Source: Chara braunii
Taxonomy: Eukaryota > Streptophyta > Charophyceae > Charales > Characeae
Reading direction: 5' to 3'
DNA length: 28,623 nucleotides
Assembly: GCA_003427395.1 (NCBI GenBank)
Contig: BFEA01000161.1
Location: 337,780-366,402 of the forward strand
Part shown: piece after piece, positions 22,101 to 27,521 of the stretch
Numbering within the stretch: the stretch's first letter is position 1
Layout of the letters: each line of letters opens with the position of its first letter
Program-made: the position numbers and the translations under genes
The notes under the pieces: generated by a model
Database searches by the model: none
Told to the model about the DNA's origin: nothing
The model's input: only the letters and a program-made list of their open reading frames with translations

Positions 22101-24978
22101 TTGCCAACAGGGCCATGCTATTATTTAATCTTCTCTGTTATCGTTCCAATTTTAACGGATGTCCCGAAGGACATTGACGGACCATTTCCCACCGCCGATC
22201 ATCATCATCAAACAAAAAAAATAAAAGGAACAAAGAAAAAAAAAACCTGCTGAATCGGTGCTGATCTTTGAACGACGGATCTCGAGCCCCCACCCCACCC
22301 CCTGACAACTTTCCCGGGGCTACCCCGGTAGGTCCCACTTGCACGAATTAAGAGATACTGACCGTAGACAGCGAAGATCAACGGGCGGAATCTCCTAATT
22401 TGCGCAAGTGGGACCTTGCCCCTCAAAAGACTCCCGTCTCATCTGTCCAGATCAAGTTCCGTTTGTGATACCTGGGCCCAAGTCCCACTGACCCGGGTTC
22501 TCAATCTCTGACCGTAGATTAGGAAGATCAACGGCCAGAAATGAAAAACAATCGTTACTGGCACTTGGCCCCTGCCGATGTGCAGACGTCTATCTTCCAT
22601 TTGTACCCCTGAAGAAGATCTCCAGACCTCGCTACCCCAAGGAAACCTTAACGGGGTAACCTTAACGGAAACCTCACTGAATAACCTTACTGAATAACCT
22701 TAAACCACCAGTACTTCCTAAAGCTTTGCCCGTTTACAAGCCACGGTTTTAGGAAACGTATAGAATAGCCCAAATTCATCCGACTAGAAACGTTTCTACT
22801 CTTTTTTTCCTCTGGCCGATAGCTGGGCCAAGTACTGGTGGTTTAAACGGACGGAAAACCTCACTGAATAACCTTAAACGTCTATCATCCCTTTGTATCC
22901 CTGAAGATCACCTGACCCCTCCATCTTCGCTACCCCAAGGAAACCTTAACGGAAACCTTACCGTACGGAAAAACTCACTCAAAACCTTAACGGAAACCTT
23001 ACCGTACGGAATGGAAATCTTACTGTACGGAATGGAAACCTTACAGTACGGAAAACCTCACTGAAACCTTACTGGAAAGCTTAGCGGAAACCTTACCGGA
23101 ACGGAAAACCTCACGGAAACCTTAACGGCTGTCTCTTATACACATCTAGATGTGTATAAGAGACAGATACAGAACAAGTTCCGTTTGTGATACCTGGGCC
23201 CAAGTCCCACTGACCCGGGTTCTCAATCTCTGACCGTAGATTAGGAAGATCAACGGCCAGAAATGAAAAACAATCGTTACTGGCACTTGGCCCCTGCCGA
23301 TGTGCAGACGTCTATCTTCCATTTGTACCCCTGAAGAAGATCTCCAGACCTCGCTACCCCTGTCTCTTATACACATCTAGATGTGTATAAGAGACAGGTA
23401 TACGGTCGGGAAAGACAGCTTCATACTTTCGTCATCAGGTGAGCGTTTGTGTTTGAAGGGAGAAGGGTGGACTCTCCTACCACCATCAAATAGGTAAAAA
23501 AAACTACCGGTAGGCAAAACCAAGCGAATTTGGTTGTGGATCCCTTCATCCACAGAAGAGTCGGAAGTTGGAGAGGGGTAAAAGGGCAAAGGGGGACATG
23601 AGGAGACATGACCAAGTACGAGGGTTTAGGATAAGGATAGAAAGAGGCAACAACAAGGATCAGAAGGACAAAAAGGGGAATAACAACAAATAGAAAGTGG
23701 ACAAAAAAGGACAAAAAGAAAAGTGTGTGTGTGGGGAGGGGGGGGGGGGGGGCGGGGGGCTTAACAGTAGAAGAAAGCCGACGGCTGAGATCAATCAATT
23801 CAATCGTTGAGAACAGACAGCAACGGTGACAATAGCGTGGAAGTAGAACAGTAAGGGGTTGTTCACACTAGCTGTATCTTAAATGTAACTGACCGCATTT
23901 ATGGACAGATTCGCATGTATCTGACCGCAATCACGTCCATAAATAATTAAAAAAAATCCTCCAAGTGCGAGTATGCCCTAACAAGTAGAGAGTAGCATGG
24001 ACATAGAAATGCTAATCATTGAGAATTGACGGCAGTGATGACAATAACGCAACGCAGTAAAACACTAACACAGGTAGGCGATGTGGAATGATAAGTAGAA
24101 ACAGCGGTTATGCTAATCACGAACGAAGGAGGGCCAAGAGTGGTGCAAATAGATCAAGGAGAGATGCGCGGAGGCCAGAGACGATGAACAGCGGAAAGAA
24201 GGCGGAGGAGAAACAACCGGTACCGACGGAGGGGATTGGAGCGGGCAAAGGATCAGAACAGGCAGCGTCGAGCAGACAAACCCAAGGCAAGACCACGGCG
24301 GGAGATGGAGAACAATGGCGCGGAGTCGAGAGGGAAGGAGAGATGGAAGAAGAGAGGGAAGGAGAGAGGGAAGGAGAGGGAAGGAGAGATGGAAGGAGAG
24401 ATGGAAGGAGATGAATAAAGATGGAGGAAGAGATGCAGAGTGCAGAGAGACGGACAGAGATGGAGAGAGCTGGGCAGAGATGGAGATGGAGATGGATGGA
24501 GATATGGGGAGAGATCGAGTGAAAAAGCAGTGATGACAGGGAAGGAGAGGTGACGAGAGAGGGAGAGATTGATTGAAAAAGATTCAGAGAAATGCACAGA
24601 GATAGAGATGGAGAGGAACGGAGGGAGGTGAAGAGAGATGAGAAGATGGAGAGGAACGGCGAGAAATCGAGAGGGTGGAGAGAGGGAGAGAGAGGAAGAC
24701 GGAGAGAGGGAGGGAGAGAGGGAGGGAGATGGCGAGATATGGAGAGGAGGAGAGAGAGAGAGCGAGGGAGAGAGGGAGAGAGGGAGAGAGGAAGAGAGGA
24801 AGGGAGGAAGAGAGATATGCAGGAGGAGAGAGGAGATAGCGAGGGAGAGAGAGGAAGAGAGGGAGGGAGATGGCGAGATATGGAGAGGAGGAGAGAGAGA
24901 GAGAGAGGGAGAAGGGAGGGGGGTGAGTGAGAGAGAGAGAGGGAGAGAGAGGGAGAGACGGAAGGAGATGGCCAGATA

Positions 24979-25009
<31 letters not shown>

Positions 25010-27490
25010 AGAGGAGAGAGAGCGAGGGAGAGGGAGAGAATGGAGAGAGAGATCGACAGAGAGGGAGGCATATGATACTGGAGATACTGAGAGATAGAGA
25101 AGAAGAAGAGGCCCAGAGTCGAGATACGAATGAGACACAAGCGGAGCAGGCGGCGGGGGCCACATGCAAACAGAATGCCAGGGCTGCCTTGGAGCCAAGT
25201 GACCAAGAGACCAAATCAAAACCGGCAATTACTGAGATATACACCGCGCTGGGATTGATACCGAGACGAAGAAGAGTATCATAGACAAAAAGAGCGCAAA
25301 CGAGTCTACCTACCCAGTTAGCCTCTCTCAGGCTCTCTGCTCTCTCCACTCAATTCGCCTCTCTGCTCTCTCTCTACTCAGGAAACACTCACACTAAAAC
25401 TTTTTCGACCTCTGTGAAACGTAATTGAGGTCAGGTGCATCCAGGTTGGGTCGGAAAAGCGGTCATATACATCCAAAAAAGTCCTAGAGTGAGTATGCCC
25501 TCACTTCACCTCTCTGCTTTCTCTTCTCACTTTGCCTCTCTCCTCCCTTTGCATCTCCTCTTCAGAATCGCGTCCAAAACGGCCCGAGAGATAGGGCCCA
25601 GTTGCACTACTCGCCATCCGCCAACATTTTGAATGCATCTGGACAAATTTGAGTCCAAATGCATTCAAAATGTTGGCGGATGGCGAGCAGTCCAACTAGG
25701 CCCACAGCGGGGACAGGCTGTGAGTGGCTGGGAAAAGTAGATTGAGACAAAGAAAAGGACGCAGACGGAGGAAGGCATAACGGAGGGGCCGAAAGAGGGC
25801 GGCGCTGGGATAGGGAGTGGGCAACGGAGGGGCCAAAAGAGGGGCCACAAAAAGGGCCAAAAGAGGGGCCACAAAAGGGGCCAAAAGAGGGGCCAAAAAA
25901 GGGCGGCGCTGGGATGATAGGGAGTTGAGAGGAGAAGGGGGAGAGAGAAAGGGAGAATGAGGAGAGAGAAAGGGAGAATGAGGAGAGAGAAAGGGAGAAT
26001 GAGGAGAGAGAAAGGGAGAATGAGGAGAGAGAAAGGGAGAATGAGGAGAGAGAGAGAGAAAGGGAAAGGGTTTAGCGAGGAAGGGGCCAAAAAAGGGCAG
26101 CGCTGGGATGATAGGGAGTTGAGAGGAGAAGGAGGAGAGAGAAAGGGAGAATGAAGAGAGAGAAAGGGAGAGGGTTTAGCGAGGAGGCCAACAGAGCATG
26201 GCAACGAAGACAGAGCGCCACATGAACGGGTGTGACAGAGAGAACGAGAGCAGCCACACGAAGAGGAGGAGAGGAGGAGACACGTGTCCATCCAAGGAAA
26301 GAGAGAAGCACGGAAAGCGATGAGCCGTTGGCCCCACATCGCAATTGCTTCATCCGTGAGAGGGAAAGGGAGGGGAGAGTAGAGGGCGGGGCGGGGGGGC
26401 GGGGGGGCGAGGGGGGAGGGGGGAGGGGGCGGGGAGATGCACAAAGTTATGCAGTGATAACCTCCATCCCTCCTCCCCCCCCCGCCCTGGCGTAGCTTTC
26501 CACGTTTTTTGTTATTATAGCCATAATAAAATAATATCATTTTGATTGATAGCACTCATTGTCATGCATGTCAATTTTTTGGGGCAAGGCTGGACGCACT
26601 GCAGTAACACGATCATTCCTAAAACGGAAATACCGTGATCTTAGTAATACAGGGCCCTGGCGGACTACTCACCAAATGTGCAAAATGGAGAATGCATCTC
26701 CCACCAGAACGTGGAAAGATACGTTGGCCAGAGGTTTTTCTTTTTCACATTTGGCTTTTTCACATTGGGTGAGTGCTCCGGCGAGACCCTATACTGCACA
26801 AGTACGGTTATGTTGGCACACAATGGATACCATACTTATTCTAAAAAAGGAAATACTGTAATTCCAAAAAAGGAAATACTGTAATTCCAAAAAAGGAAAT
26901 ACTGTAATTCCACAAAAGGAAATACAGTGAATTAAAAAGTAAATAAAAATAAATTAAAAAAGTACTGTGAGAAACTTTTTCACATGATTCATCAATACCT
27001 CACTCTACCAGTCAGAGCATACTCACACTAGCACTTCAGTAACGTATCTGACTGCAATTACGGTCTGACCTGGACGAATCTGACCGCAATCACGTCCAGA
27101 TCTTAGTAGTAAAAGTCCTAGCGCGGCGAGTATGCCCTCACCAAAATGCTGTGAGCGTCGTTTGTCGGCTCGCGGCTTCAAGCCCATCACATCAATGCTT
27201 GTATGATTATGATTATCATTTGACATAATACAACATGATATGATTAGATGTGACAAGATAAGATGATGTAGGGCCTCGCTCCACAACACAACACAACAGT
27301 GTACATGCATGTGGGACGTTTCCTGGACAAAGTGCATTCGGCCGTGTCCAACATTTTGCATGCATCGGCTCCAGAAGAGCGTCCCAATGCATGCAGAGTG
27401 CTGTGTAGCGGAGTCATAAGTCAAGATATGACTGTAGTAATTGAGATAGCATAATCAAAATCGATCGCGTTCGGAAACCAGCCAAATAAC

Positions 27491-27521
<31 letters not shown>

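Noticed and set aside
23129-23397. Pair of 38-bp palindromes as a natural inverted-repeat element
   Set aside because: Identical to the Nextera mate-pair junction adapter.
24117-25349. Minus-strand reading frame of about 410 codons rich in Ser, Leu and Pro
   Set aside because: It is the complement of the polypurine tract; open frames there are a result of base composition.
25936-26060. 21-bp repeats as a CRISPR-like or coding (RREKGRM) array
   Set aside because: No spacers: the units are directly adjacent and purine-rich, typical minisatellite in a eukaryotic intron.
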